DNA of 64,000 nt from Tigriopus japonicus (lineage: Eukaryota > Arthropoda > Copepoda > Harpacticoida > Harpacticidae), in the NCBI GenBank assembly GCA_010645155.1, contig CM021318.1:402411-466410 (forward strand). The letters run 5' to 3'. Shown in pieces: positions 13,501-22,682 of this stretch; position 1 is the stretch's first letter, and every line of letters starts with the position of its first letter. A model generated the notes under the pieces. That model saw nothing but the letters and a program-made list of their open reading frames with translations, did no database searches and had not been told where the DNA came from. The translations under genes were made by a program, and so were the position numbers.

Positions 13501-16500
13501 TAGTTAAACCATACCTTCGAACATCAGTCCAACAAAAAAAAATATAAAATAACCCTTGCTCACAAGAGATAAATCTTCATTTCAACTTTTACATAAATCC
13601 AAAAATCGCGCATTCAAACGAGTTTCAAGCCGAGTCTACCTTTACTCTGGCTACCCCTCGCATGTATTTCTTTGGACACCCTTGGACAAACACAACTTTG
13701 AAAATTTTGAATCTATAACGATTTAACGTTAAACCAATGGTCTTAAACTAACTTATCACGGCGTCTTTTCATTTTTAGAGAGAACATCAGAGATTGAGCC
13801 CACTTTTTCCATATATTGGAGGGTCTTCGCATTTTCAATATTTAAGCTAGAATTAGTGTAAGTCATTGAATGCGATAACCGTTACGAATGCAACGTAAAA
13901 TTTAATGGATTTATTTGGCCGTCAGTTTTAAGTTTCATAGAATCGAGGAGAGTCAAGAGGGATTCAGATTGGGGCGTGGTAATTAGTAATTTACATCTTA
14001 TTGCTAATTTCCATGGAACTTACTGATCGTTTATTTCGATTTTCTATCCAATCAATTACTTTTTGCAAGGTCTTGCAAGAAGAGGACAAACTCATTCATT
14101 TTGCATCTACTGTCCTCTGAACTTTAAAGGAGCAGAATATTTGACTCGTTAGTTCAATTGAGCTGAAAATTGGAAGATCAGTTTTTGCGCTGACGAGACT
14201 CAGATCTTGTGAGAAAAATATCCATTCCCCTGATTAACATTAAGAACACTGAAATTATCTCTTCTGTATCCATCTACTTAACAAAAAGGCGTCCATGGTA
14301 CAAACCAAGACAAAATTTGAAAATATTTTTTTTAGAATGAGTAGATATTTAGATCCTTCAATACTTGACAAGATCAAAGACTGGAACCCTTTCATCTTGA
14401 AAGAGCTGAAAACTACCTAGTTGGAAGGGAAATAGGGAACCACTATTATGGTCCCTTGGGTCGAGTTCCAGAACGGAAGTTGATAGATGATCTTGTCGGA
14501 GAATTATATGACGACTTGAGTAGGCAACAACTAACAAAGTGCTCTCACAATTTCGTTTTTTTTTTGTACGGTAGAATATTGGGCATTAGACTTACAATTT
14601 AAATACAGTATGTTACTGAAAATGGAATTAAATTACCAGCGTTAGAACCTCGAATCTGATTGAGACAAAAAAACGAGCTATGCTGGACATTTTTGACACA
14701 AAACGCTAATGGATCAACCCCTTCATCTTACTTGAAGAACGCCTGAACAAAAGTCTTCTCATTTGAACAACCATTTCAATTTGACATACACAAACACGAA
14801 CTCTTACTCTGAAGTACGTACATCCATGTAGTACATTTTACAAAGTGAACGAGTATGTTACGTTCATATCTCACTTGATAACTGACTTTTTAAGCCAATG
14901 TCGGGTAATGTCAAAACTTGTGAGCAATTTGACATACTCGTTGACATTTAGAGTGACATACTTGACAACAAGTTCTCTTACTTTTTGGCAATGAATGGCG
15001 TACAAACTGTGCCAACAATTTTCGCTCTAGCGCTTGAACTCAAAGTAACATAAATATTCTCTTTTTCTGGAGTCTCGGGAACCTCTGAATTTTCTGGACG
15101 ACGAGGCTAACAATTTGAGTGATTTCAAGAAGGAACAAATCATTTGTATTATTGCAAATGAGACCATGCTTCTGTTTAGTGGAGAACGTACATCAATTTT
15201 CACCTTAATCGAATCTTATGCCCTCTCAAATACTTCTACTGAAGTAAATATAGAATAAGTGAGCTCATCAATCTATGGTGAGATGATTATCAGAAGAGGG
15301 CTAGCACATTCAATCTGTGTAGATTAATGCAATGAGATTTGAAAAAGAATAACTCTTGACTTTAATGTTTGATTGAGTTAAAAAGTAAAGTAGACAGTGT
15401 GCCAACAATGGAAAAGCAAAGTCTCATGCAATTGATTTGTTTCTACGGGAAATCATAATTCATTTTGAAAGCCTCGTCGTCCAGACAAATTCAGAGGTCC
15501 TTGAAAGTAACACAACATTCCTTACTTGAGCAGAGAGTTTCAAGGGTTCGGCGTGGTCCAAAGTGACGGGATTCGAACTGGATTCCAATGTGCTAACAAA
15601 GGCTCTGGCGGTGTTTAATCTCATCAGGTAGAGGTCGTGTTGGAACACCCTGTGCATCAAAAGCGAGTTCTCGCGTTCACGAGCCGTTTGATCCACAAAG
15701 AGCTTCGTTTTCTTAGGTATATTTAACTTGCCCTGAAAGGACGGAGAATAATTGAGAAGCGCTATTGTCTTGTTATCTATGGAAGCCATTAGAGATAAAG
15801 ATTTGCGTTTGAGAGGGGACAATTGCCGTACAAAGATGGAACCATCTGCATATCCAGACAGAGCACGTGCCTTCATGTTTAATTCAAAAGCAAGACAGGA
15901 TAGAGAGGGAATGCGAGAGACTACAAATGAAAGAGTCTCTTAACCTTGACAAAGAGAAAGGTCCATTTGGTGTTGTAGCTTTCATCTTATATTTTAAAAA
16001 AAAACCTTGCTTAGTGTTCTTCAACTTCATCAAAGCATAAGTGAATAATATCCATCTTACACTATTAGCATTGTTATTCAAGATGATGCCTGGTCCTGAA
16101 GTCGATTCACTTTTTTCGAATTGAGCTGTTCTTTTAAGGATCTTGACGGAAAGGCCTCCGCCAGATGTGATTAATACCAGAGAGGAGTCCTCTCTGCCAA
16201 ATTTCCCAAATTTCATGGCTGACACGGAGTCATTCATTCTGGAAAGAGGCAAGCAATCTTCATTGTTTTTGGAAAAACTGTCTCCCCTCTGGCAATATTT
16301 AGGACAACAATTCGCCAACAGAGTTGGAGAATGAGGAGAGTAGAATGTTAATCCTACCTCTTGATAACTATGACAAGAAAGGTCGTGTTTTACTCACTTT
16401 TTTTTCTAGGAAAGTAGTATTATTGAGAAACCTGACCATTCAGATTAAAGCATTGTGTTAGATTTAGAACTCATAATTAACTTTAACGAGTATACATGTA

Positions 16501-19500
16501 GGTCAAACTACGTACAATGAATAAACTAGACAAGTATTTGTTCAACGACTGCTTTGCTAAGGTTTAGGAAAATTAAGTGTGACTTTATGGCACAAAAGTG
16601 AAGACTTTAAGGATGGTATTTTTCTGCTTCTTCTTAGGAAAAAGAAACTTTTCAACAGTCGCCACTCTTGTAGCTGACAGTGGATACCATGTTAATGCAT
16701 ATGAGACTGATTTTCAAATCCACCAAAATCGAAGGTCGGTTGTTGAAGTAGTTGGGAAGTAGAGTAGAAGCATAGGTGTAGCATAGGAAGATGGAGTAGA
16801 ATTAGCCATATTCAAGTATATTCTCAGTGCATAAGCTGTGTTTTTACAATTGGAAAACGCAGCTTATTATTGCAAAATTTGATAGAGCATGGTTAGTTCT
16901 ACTCCGGATGACATTAGGCTGCATGTTAAAGCAGATAAGATTCATTTTAGAGTATCAGTCAGATTAACGTTTGTCTAGTATATACTCGGCCCAGCTGTTG
17001 TGTTTCAAACAAGGCAGCTGTCGCGATTATACATTCGAAGCCCGTTAATCTGATTTGATTTTAGTATACTCTAAAATCAATCTTATCAGCCTTAACATGC
17101 AGCCCAGTGCGTTTGGACTTGTGACTAAAATCGGAGCGACAAAATGAAAATTTGTGAACCAGTGTGCGTGTAAATGGCCGTTTTAGAACAAAGTTACACA
17201 ATCATGGTCATACGAGAAAAATTTAGTTGGTCATCGATGTTGGGAAGCTAGGCATATCATCGCATTTTTATCAAAGCACCAGCAGCATTTTTCTACAAGA
17301 AAACCCGTCAATGGGGATAAATCACAGAAAGCACACTCCAAATTATTAAGTGGCGTCTCAATGAAACTTTTTCCTTTCCTCTCAATATCCCAAATTTGAA
17401 AACAATAGCAGTCGTCTCGGTTACCAGGGTAAAATAAGTTTTTTTGCATTTGATTTTCTCTGATACTGTGCAGATGCTTGTAAATTTCGTTGCAGGTTCG
17501 AGAAAAACTTTGACATGAAGCGACACCGAGCAAACTTTTTTCAGCATCTCTCTCACTAACTTTGCAACGGCATTAAGAGACGACTAACAACCATCTTGTT
17601 CATCTCCTCCACCTGGTTTCACCTGAAAATCCCAAACAACCAAAAAAGTCAACCCTTCTCTCTCCTTCTTTAGATTAAAATTGTTGCATGATTATTGAAC
17701 TTGCCTTGGGAACTAACAAATTTCTGAATGAAGGCATTCTTACAAGAATAGATAGTGATGATACATTTAGGGAGAGGAGAATGTACCAAGATACGCGAGA
17801 TTGAAGGCCAATTTTTGTGGGCATTGACAAGAATAACAACAAAATACACAACAAAAACCGAACCTCTCCTTTTGTCTCAGTAAAATGCACTTTTTAATTT
17901 TAGGTTTTGCATTGATGTAATTTATCTACTTAGGAGGCATGTTTTGTTTACTGTCTTCAATTTTACTTAGACCGCTTCCCAGTGTACTCAACAACGCATC
18001 TAACACCAACGAACTTTCCTCAGAGATAGAGGTTACTCAAAACATGGCCAATGTGGATTGCAAGAAATGATGAAGCCCAGAAGAAGAGTCGTCATTCGAA
18101 AAGAAACTTGTTGAGTTGTCAAACTTAGCTAATAGTGAGCGTGCTTGGAATAAAATGCAACGATACTAAAATACCCAAAGACATCATGGCACTTTTGGGA
18201 CCCACAATTTGATGGGAAACAACTTTACTTTTATTGTATTTTATAAGTTTAGGTCCAGGGAAAAAGTCATATACCTAAAAACCTATTAATTATAACATTT
18301 TTAAATAATTTATTTAACTCATCTTTACAGACCATTTAGCTACCTTTTGAATTCAAATTGAATAAAAATTCATTCATCAACAGCTGAGTTGTTTGACTTT
18401 GAATGGACCATTTTTTTTGGGGGGGGGCGGATTTAAAAGGATTTTTTCTCCCTGAAAACAGCTTCAATCCGACCCCCAAAAGGTTTCGATCCTACGCCGT
18501 TTGGGGAAGCACCACAAACTACCCCCAGACTTCTCAATTCCAGCTAAGCAGGCAGACCGCCGTGACAGTGCGGAGATCCGTGACCTCTAGATGACGCAGG
18601 CTGTATTTTCTGAATTGACTCTGAGAATCGAACTTCAAAAAGGACAATTGCGTTAGAGCACTATAATAACAGAGTACAGTCATAAAGTGCGCCATCTAGT
18701 GGATTTCATGCGGCAACAGCTCGCCGTTCCCATGATACACATATTTTTGAATATTGCAATGGTCATTCATCAGTTTTGGACAAACTAAAGTGCTTAAAAT
18801 ATTGATGGCGGAACTCCAAATAGAACTTCTGTGTTTTTCTGATAAATTTTGACGTAAATCATGTCTAAAATTACCTTTATAGTGGTCACATTTCCACGCC
18901 AATTTGTGAGGGATTTCACTAACAACTTCAACCAAAAACCTCTACAGGTCCATTAACAATACTCAGTCAACGTTTGAGGCACTTTAGTTTGTCCCAAAAC
19001 TGATGAATGACCATTGCAATCTTATCTTCAAAATATGTGTATCATGGGAACGGCGAGCTGTTGCCGCATGAAATCCACTAGATGGCGCACTTTATGACTG
19101 TACTCTGTTATTATAGTACTTTAATTTGCGTTACAAACACGGTGGCGCACTCTATGACGTTCCTTATGAAACCGTCCTTTTTAGGAATGTTGTTAGGTAA
19201 TCCCTCATAGAGGGCGGTTTTGTCGACGTCAAAATTGAGATATCTCTATTTTATTTATCTATGGAAGCACTTACACTCGGCTCGTTTAGGAACGCGCTAA
19301 TACGCGTGGCCACTCTGGCTTCCTTATGAAAAGACAAATTCCCAAAGATTTTACATAGCTTTACAATATTGCAAGTTTTGAGTAAGTATGCGAGTTTTGG
19401 AACTTATGTTAAAATAGCTCAAAATTTTAATTTAATTCATTAATAATAGGTTTTTAGGTATATAACTTTTTCCCTGGACCTAAACTTATATAATACAATC

Positions 19501-22172
19501 AAAGTAAAGTTGTTTCCCATTGAATTTTGGGTCCAAAAAGTGCCGTCATGTCTTTGGGTATTTTGATTCAAACCTAAAAAGCCATTCGAAACACCGTGAC
19601 TGGCTACTTACGTGAAGCAATCCACCACGTGTTTGTCGCTGAAAACCAATACTTGGTTGCTTTTCAATCCCACCGCCGTGAATTGGACGCCACGTGACAA
19701 GATGTCGATGGGCTCGATGCACATTGCAGGTGAAGGCAATTGGAGTTGCCAAAGCTTTTTGCCCTTGTTCGTGAAGCAAATCAATGTTTCATCCATTGTG
19801 GCCACAGTAATGGTCTTTTCTCGGCGAATGATGTCAACGGCCTAAAATTTGTTTGAGGCAAAATTTGACGGATTGAGTCCCCAATTACTTTGACAGGGGA
19901 ATATCTTTCCGCGACGTCTGGTAAAAATTTGCATTTCATCTTCGAACGTGGTGCATAAACTTTCGTCTTTAGCTCAGTCGAAACTTCGACCCATCCTCAT
20001 TTACAATCCTATCTTTTCCCAAAGGGATTTGGCCACGGAGTTTTGAGAATGTTTTTGCGCCCAAAACAAGCTCATTGGAAGCAAAAAGGTAGTTACATTC
20101 TGTCATATATGGAAAGAAGCATGTTGTTCTATCTGCTTACAATAGGGATAGAATGAGGCTTTAGAGCGCTAATTCATGAAGAAGAATGGTTGTTGGTCCC
20201 ATATCTGGCTTTTCCCCTCGTACCCATGATGTATTACCATTAGGGCAATATGATTTTCTCATCCAAGAGCTCCCTAAACAAAACATCGGGGTACATTGAC
20301 TTCAACTGTTTGAACCCAACCCATTGTTTTCATTATTTTTGCCATAAATCACTTAAGAGACAAAAACAGGTCCAGTTAGTCAACGCTTTTGTTTGTAAGA
20401 GGATAATGCGGATGTGGATTGAGAATGGACCGACCATTTAGTATTTATTTTTGGAGGCTTAGGCCCTATTTTCCATATGGAACACCCACTTTCTTTTCCA
20501 TAAATGTGAAGAGTCATGATTTGCAACAGAACTTGCGCCAATGTTGACAAACTCCGGAAAATCAGGCTGGAACCACCTTCAGAGGTTGGAAATTTCGATG
20601 CTTGATCTAATCACTTCCACTTTCACTTCAGGAACTTTTGGATGACATTTTCTGATTTTTGCTCCACTAATCCAGGGCCTTACGATATCATAGATTTAAA
20701 AAAGACTAGATTCTTGGTCTACGTTACCTCAATTACGATTGTAATTGGAAGTTAATCTGTGCATCCTGCAATTTGAAGGCATGACTTCAAGCCTCGAAAT
20801 TTGCTTTCCAGGTAATGGGAAAAAACAATTTCACCAAACTTCCTTAAACTTTTAACAACTTTTAACAACATAATTGAAAAGTATGATTGCTTTGTTAAAC
20901 CCCAAAATCCTAGATTTTGGTTAATTTGGGAATATTTCTGACGCATCGTTTGCAATCCCAATGCAACCCTGAAATTTCCACATATTGAGAATGTTCCCAA
21001 AATTGAACAACACTGAAGGTACTCTGAAGCAAAAAGGCGAAAACGGTTCCAAGGTCATTGTGAATGGGGTATTGACCTCTCTACCTCTTAATATTCATAA
21101 CCGTATCGCCTTATTGAAGCTTACCTGACTTTCCAGCAAAGCAATGGTCTTGGACGTGGCCCAACCTCGTTTCAAGTTACACAAGGTCCCATTTCGGCAG
21201 GCTGCCACAATTCTAAAATCCACATCATAAAGTCCCGTCACAGAGAGGTGAGCTGCTGGAGCCGGTAAAGACATAGTCTCCATAATCGTGAAGGCCTCGG
21301 GATCCAAGATATAAATCCCACTGGCCTCGGTGCCCAAAACCAGACAACTCACTGCCGATTCATCGCTATGCGACTTCTTAAGCGTGGCGATGCAGGTGAC
21401 GACCGTATGTCGTTTCAATGGGAATCCTTTATGAAGGTCGACAAAGGCCTTGATCGAGAGGAGAGAAAGAGAAAAACCGGATCCAATCGATCTCGAGTAA
21501 GTTTCTAATCTGTTATGGACTCACCTGGGCCTCTTGCCTGTCGTTGAGCATCAGAAGTTTTTGCGTTCGGGGTGTCAATCGAGCGTCACCAATGTCTCGT
21601 CTCAAGTTCTGGAGCCCATCACATAGGACCCCCAATTCCATGTCCCCTGCTCGGGTCCACAGATCCTTTTCACCATGGTGGATCTCCAAAGTTGGGAGGG
21701 TGAATTTAAAGTAGGGTCTCATGTTCTTGTATATATAGATATGGGAACCTGACGCGACGGCCACGGCCGGAATTTTGGGCTCATTTTGGTCCATATGAAA
21801 GGCCACTACTCCAGTGGGCAAATCGATGATGGTGTTCTCTGAAATCTTTATCGACACTTTCGAGGTGAAATATGATTCCATAACTTATCGGACACTTACC
21901 AATTGGGTGCCCTTATAGACTCGGAGCTTCATGTTGTAGGAACCTGAACCCAAGTCTGCCACAACCAATTTAAAATCGCCATCTCCAGTCAAATCCGACA
22001 AGGTAATACAACTGTAAGTAAAACATATTTATTTAATGACCTGGTAGAAAAACGATGTCTATGCTTACCTTGAGAACGAATAAATAGAGGCCAAAGGATC
22101 CTCATGAGCAGATAACCATCGATCAGCATTCGCCGTCGAGGCCATATTGGCCAAAGCTTGTGATGTACTCAT
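1583..22172 (-). CDS. BBS1: BBS1, BBSome subunit (complete, nine exons)
   Basis: BBS1 is a beta-propeller subunit of the BBSome, the coat that moves membrane cargo into and out of cilia. Coding exons on the minus strand are 22172-22069, 22011-21900, about 21845-21525, 21448-21125, 19841-19612, 16238-16061, 15732-15526, 6903-6791 and 1769-1583. All have GT/AG junctions and compatible phases, totalling 1776 nt (591 aa; human BBS1 is 593 aa). Recognisable landmarks in order are RWLSAHEDPLASIYSFS, SDLTGDGDFKLVVADLG, YIYKNMRPYFKF, CLVLGTEASGIYILDPEAF, CFTNKGKKLW, KFGKFGREDSSLVLITSGGG, KILKRTAQF, KTKLFVDQTARERE, LGLGPVFRL, VPMLVPGLEY and SAIINMP. The start is the first ATG in frame with the conserved N-terminus. 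Exon 8 (113 nt) sits alone between 8.6-kb and 5.0-kb introns and is fixed by phase and the GLGP motif. The junction of exons 2 and 3 is uncertain because the intron is only about 54 nt. Expression in ciliated sensory cells is expected from the family. Confidence 0.95.
3600..3792 (+). mobile_element. LINE reverse-transcriptase fragment
   Basis: From 3623 the frame reads on to VSSMRDLGVVVQDDGKF, DEHIQLKV and GWIYRTFK, the motif typical of the C-terminal half of CR1/Jockey-like non-LTR reverse transcriptases. A stop codon lies just upstream (3611) and the assembly gap begins at 3793, so this is a broken remnant. It lies in BBS1 intron 8. Confidence 0.7.
3793..4232. other. Assembly gap (440 N)
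   Basis: A run of N sits between two LINE fragments in opposite orientation, which suggests a repeat-induced collapse or failure of assembly. Nothing can be read here. Confidence 0.99.
4385..4570 (-). mobile_element. LINE reverse-transcriptase C-terminal fragment
   Basis: Reading the minus strand from about 4570 gives ERYLILDVFKSIRGLCPNPG, then SDRRGFTC and RTNSLVDQLSYKF followed by a stop. This is the usual ending of CR1/Jockey-like LINE ORF2 proteins (G-L-x-PNPG, RRGF, R-x-NSL). It is opposite in orientation to the fragment at 3600-3792, so the two are separate insertions or an inversion. Confidence 0.65.
6106..6309. mobile_element. hAT-type MITE (CAGGGGTNGGCAA termini)
   Basis: The 204-bp element begins CAGGGGTAGGCAA and ends TTGCCGACCCCTG, the classical hAT (Charlie-like) terminal inverted repeat. 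The interior is rich in GGGCCC, as is usual in such elements. The flanking octamers cataagga and cattagag agree at five of eight positions, compatible with an old 8-bp duplication. No transposase is encoded. It lies in BBS1 intron 8, 480 bp downstream of exon 8. Confidence 0.8.
8299..8394. repeat. Near-perfect 38-bp hairpin with 19-nt loop
   Basis: The arm 8299-8336 (GGCTAGTTTTTTAGACGCAA...) is the reverse complement of 8356-8394 apart from one extra T. The loop is 8337-8355. Such perfect pairing is too good for an ancient inverted repeat, so the element is young or maintained. It could be a tiny foldback element or a hairpin RNA inside the long BBS1 intron 7. Confidence 0.75.
9341..9545. repeat. 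Degenerate GGTGTCG/GTGCCG minisatellite
   Basis: Repeated GTGTCGGTGTCGACACC-like words (six-base period, purine/pyrimidine alternating) occupy this stretch, interrupted by an AT-rich segment at 9395-9432. The apparent Asp/Thr-rich reading frame on the minus strand is a by-product of the period being a multiple of three. Confidence 0.6.
9749..10312. mobile_element. MITE with CACGGTG termini, copy 1
   Basis: The ends are inverted copies: CACGGTGCTTTTTTGAG... on the left and ...AAAAAACACCGTG on the right, with a further inverted block GTCATTTTCAAATTCCA / TGGAATTTGAAAATGACC. The interior (for example TTGAATTCGGTTAATTAGGTC, GAAGGACCAAACAGGAGGGT) aligns over about 500 bp with 57651-58210 in the TMED intron. 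It is a dispersed non-autonomous DNA element. It lies in BBS1 intron 7. Confidence 0.7.
10745..11360. mobile_element. Cluster of four related ~150-bp MITE units
   Basis: Units begin CTGATGGGTTTCGAGTTGG or CTGATGGAACTCGAAATCGA and end GGCAGCACTGCCAACTCGAAA or GGCAGCACTCCCGGTTCGAAA, so each is flanked by short inverted ends. Units lie at about 10748-10893, 10898-11030, 11042-11193 and 11209-11360. The first pair and second pair resemble each other most, which suggests duplication by pairs. A diverged single copy is at about 28440-28530. Confidence 0.6.
11889..12413. mobile_element. MITE with TAGGGCCCG termini
   Basis: The left end TAGGGCCCGGAATTATTTTT and right end AAATATTTTTACGGGCCCTA form terminal inverted repeats. 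The sequences outside GGGCCC are tattgaata on the left and tattgata on the right, a possible slightly diverged target duplication. A solo right end with the same AAATATTTTTCCGGGCCCTA wording occurs at 28380-28400. No transposase frame is present. Confidence 0.65.
12826..13071 (+). mobile_element. tRNA-derived SINE, copy 1
   Basis: A tRNA-like head (GTCGTGGTTAGCGCAG as A-box region, GGTTCGATTCT as B-box) is followed by a unique body containing GACGATGTGATGGCTGG and ending in an A-rich tail (about 13060-13071). The same unit occurs inverted at 24441-24660. The tRNA part is not a functional tRNA because it lacks a proper acceptor stem and continues into the SINE body. It lies in BBS1 intron 7. 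Confidence 0.8.
16738..16800 (+). repeat. Dispersed repeat GGTTGTTGAAGTAGTT...GAAGTAGAG (three copies)
   Basis: The wording GGTTGTTGAAGTAGTTGGGAAGTAGAGTAGAAGCATA recurs in diverged form at about 24350-24430 and 32348-32410, each ending near GGAGTAGAA or GGACTAGAAATAG. The function and class are unknown. Confidence 0.35.
16917..17106. mobile_element. Palindromic MITE
   Basis: The left arm 16917-16969 (GGCTGCATGTTAAAGCAGAT...) pairs with the right arm 17043-17106 (...CCTTAACATGCAGCC). The central spacer is about 73 bp. It has no coding capacity and lies in BBS1 intron 5. Confidence 0.65.
18433..18510 (-). mobile_element. Fragment of second tRNA-like SINE family
   Basis: The segment shares CAGCTTCAATCCGACCCCCA and CCTACGCCGT with the tandem units at 24656-24905. 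A second piece of the same unit (GGAAGCACTTACACTCGGCT through GTGGCCACTCTGGCTTCCTT) lies at 19264-19325. The two pieces flank the palindromic MITE at 18659-19120, though the intervening DNA is not clean insertion sequence. Confidence 0.5.
18659..19120. mobile_element. Palindromic MITE with Tc1/mariner-like TACAGTCATAAAGTG ends
   Basis: About 130 bp at each end are nearly exact inverted copies: CACTATAATAACAGAGTACA, GTGCGCCATCTAGTGG, ATGCGGCAACAGCTCG and TGGTCATTCATCAGTTTTGG. TACAGTCATAAAG inside the arm resembles a TA-flanked mariner terminus. Related copies are at 51404-51740 and, as a half element, near 38255-38330. No transposase is encoded, so mobility would have depended on a partner in trans. 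Confidence 0.75.
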
Positions 22173-22682
22173 TTTGCGTCGAGATCAAAAGCCAATGTCA
22201 CTGATTTACTTTGTCATCTATTCTCCTTTACATTAGCCCCTCAAAACGATATGAATGCCATCTCAGATATTCAAGGTATTAAGGAAACCATCGACAAAAA
22301 GGAAAGTCAACCATGCTTTTCAAAAATATGGCGGGATCTCAATGTACTACATAGAGGGCGCCCACGCTCTTCAACTGAAAGCAGCTTGTTCCTTTTCCCA
22401 ACAGTCTCACATCTGCACACAAATGGACGGAAAAAGAGGAGCGAGCCCTCCAAAGGACCAAAGAGAAGAAGGAACTGTACCGTGTGGATCTCTCTCTCTC
22501 TCTCTCCAGTGACGTCAAATCCAATGGCATGAGTTCGTGGCCCGACGCAATATGTCAAATGTGGAAACAGCTGTGTGTTTTTTCTTCCTCGGGAAATTCG
22601 AGATAACTGAACCCCAGTTTTTACTCTTGCTGACGTATTGAAATATGTGTGCAGTGGAACACTTCCGTATCAAGAGCTGATT
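22173..22682. promoter_or_regulatory. Divergent BBS1/SGSM3 promoter region
   Basis: The 510 bp between the two start codons must hold the 5' ends of both genes. A CT-rich microsatellite (about 22487-22508) lies near the middle. On the minus strand 22289-22275 reads GGTTTCCTTAATACC, one base from the RFX X-box consensus RYYNYY-N(0-3)-RRNRAC, about 105 bp upstream of the BBS1 ATG. X-boxes at that distance are known to drive BBS genes in nematodes and other animals. The match is suggestive and unproven. Confidence 0.5.
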
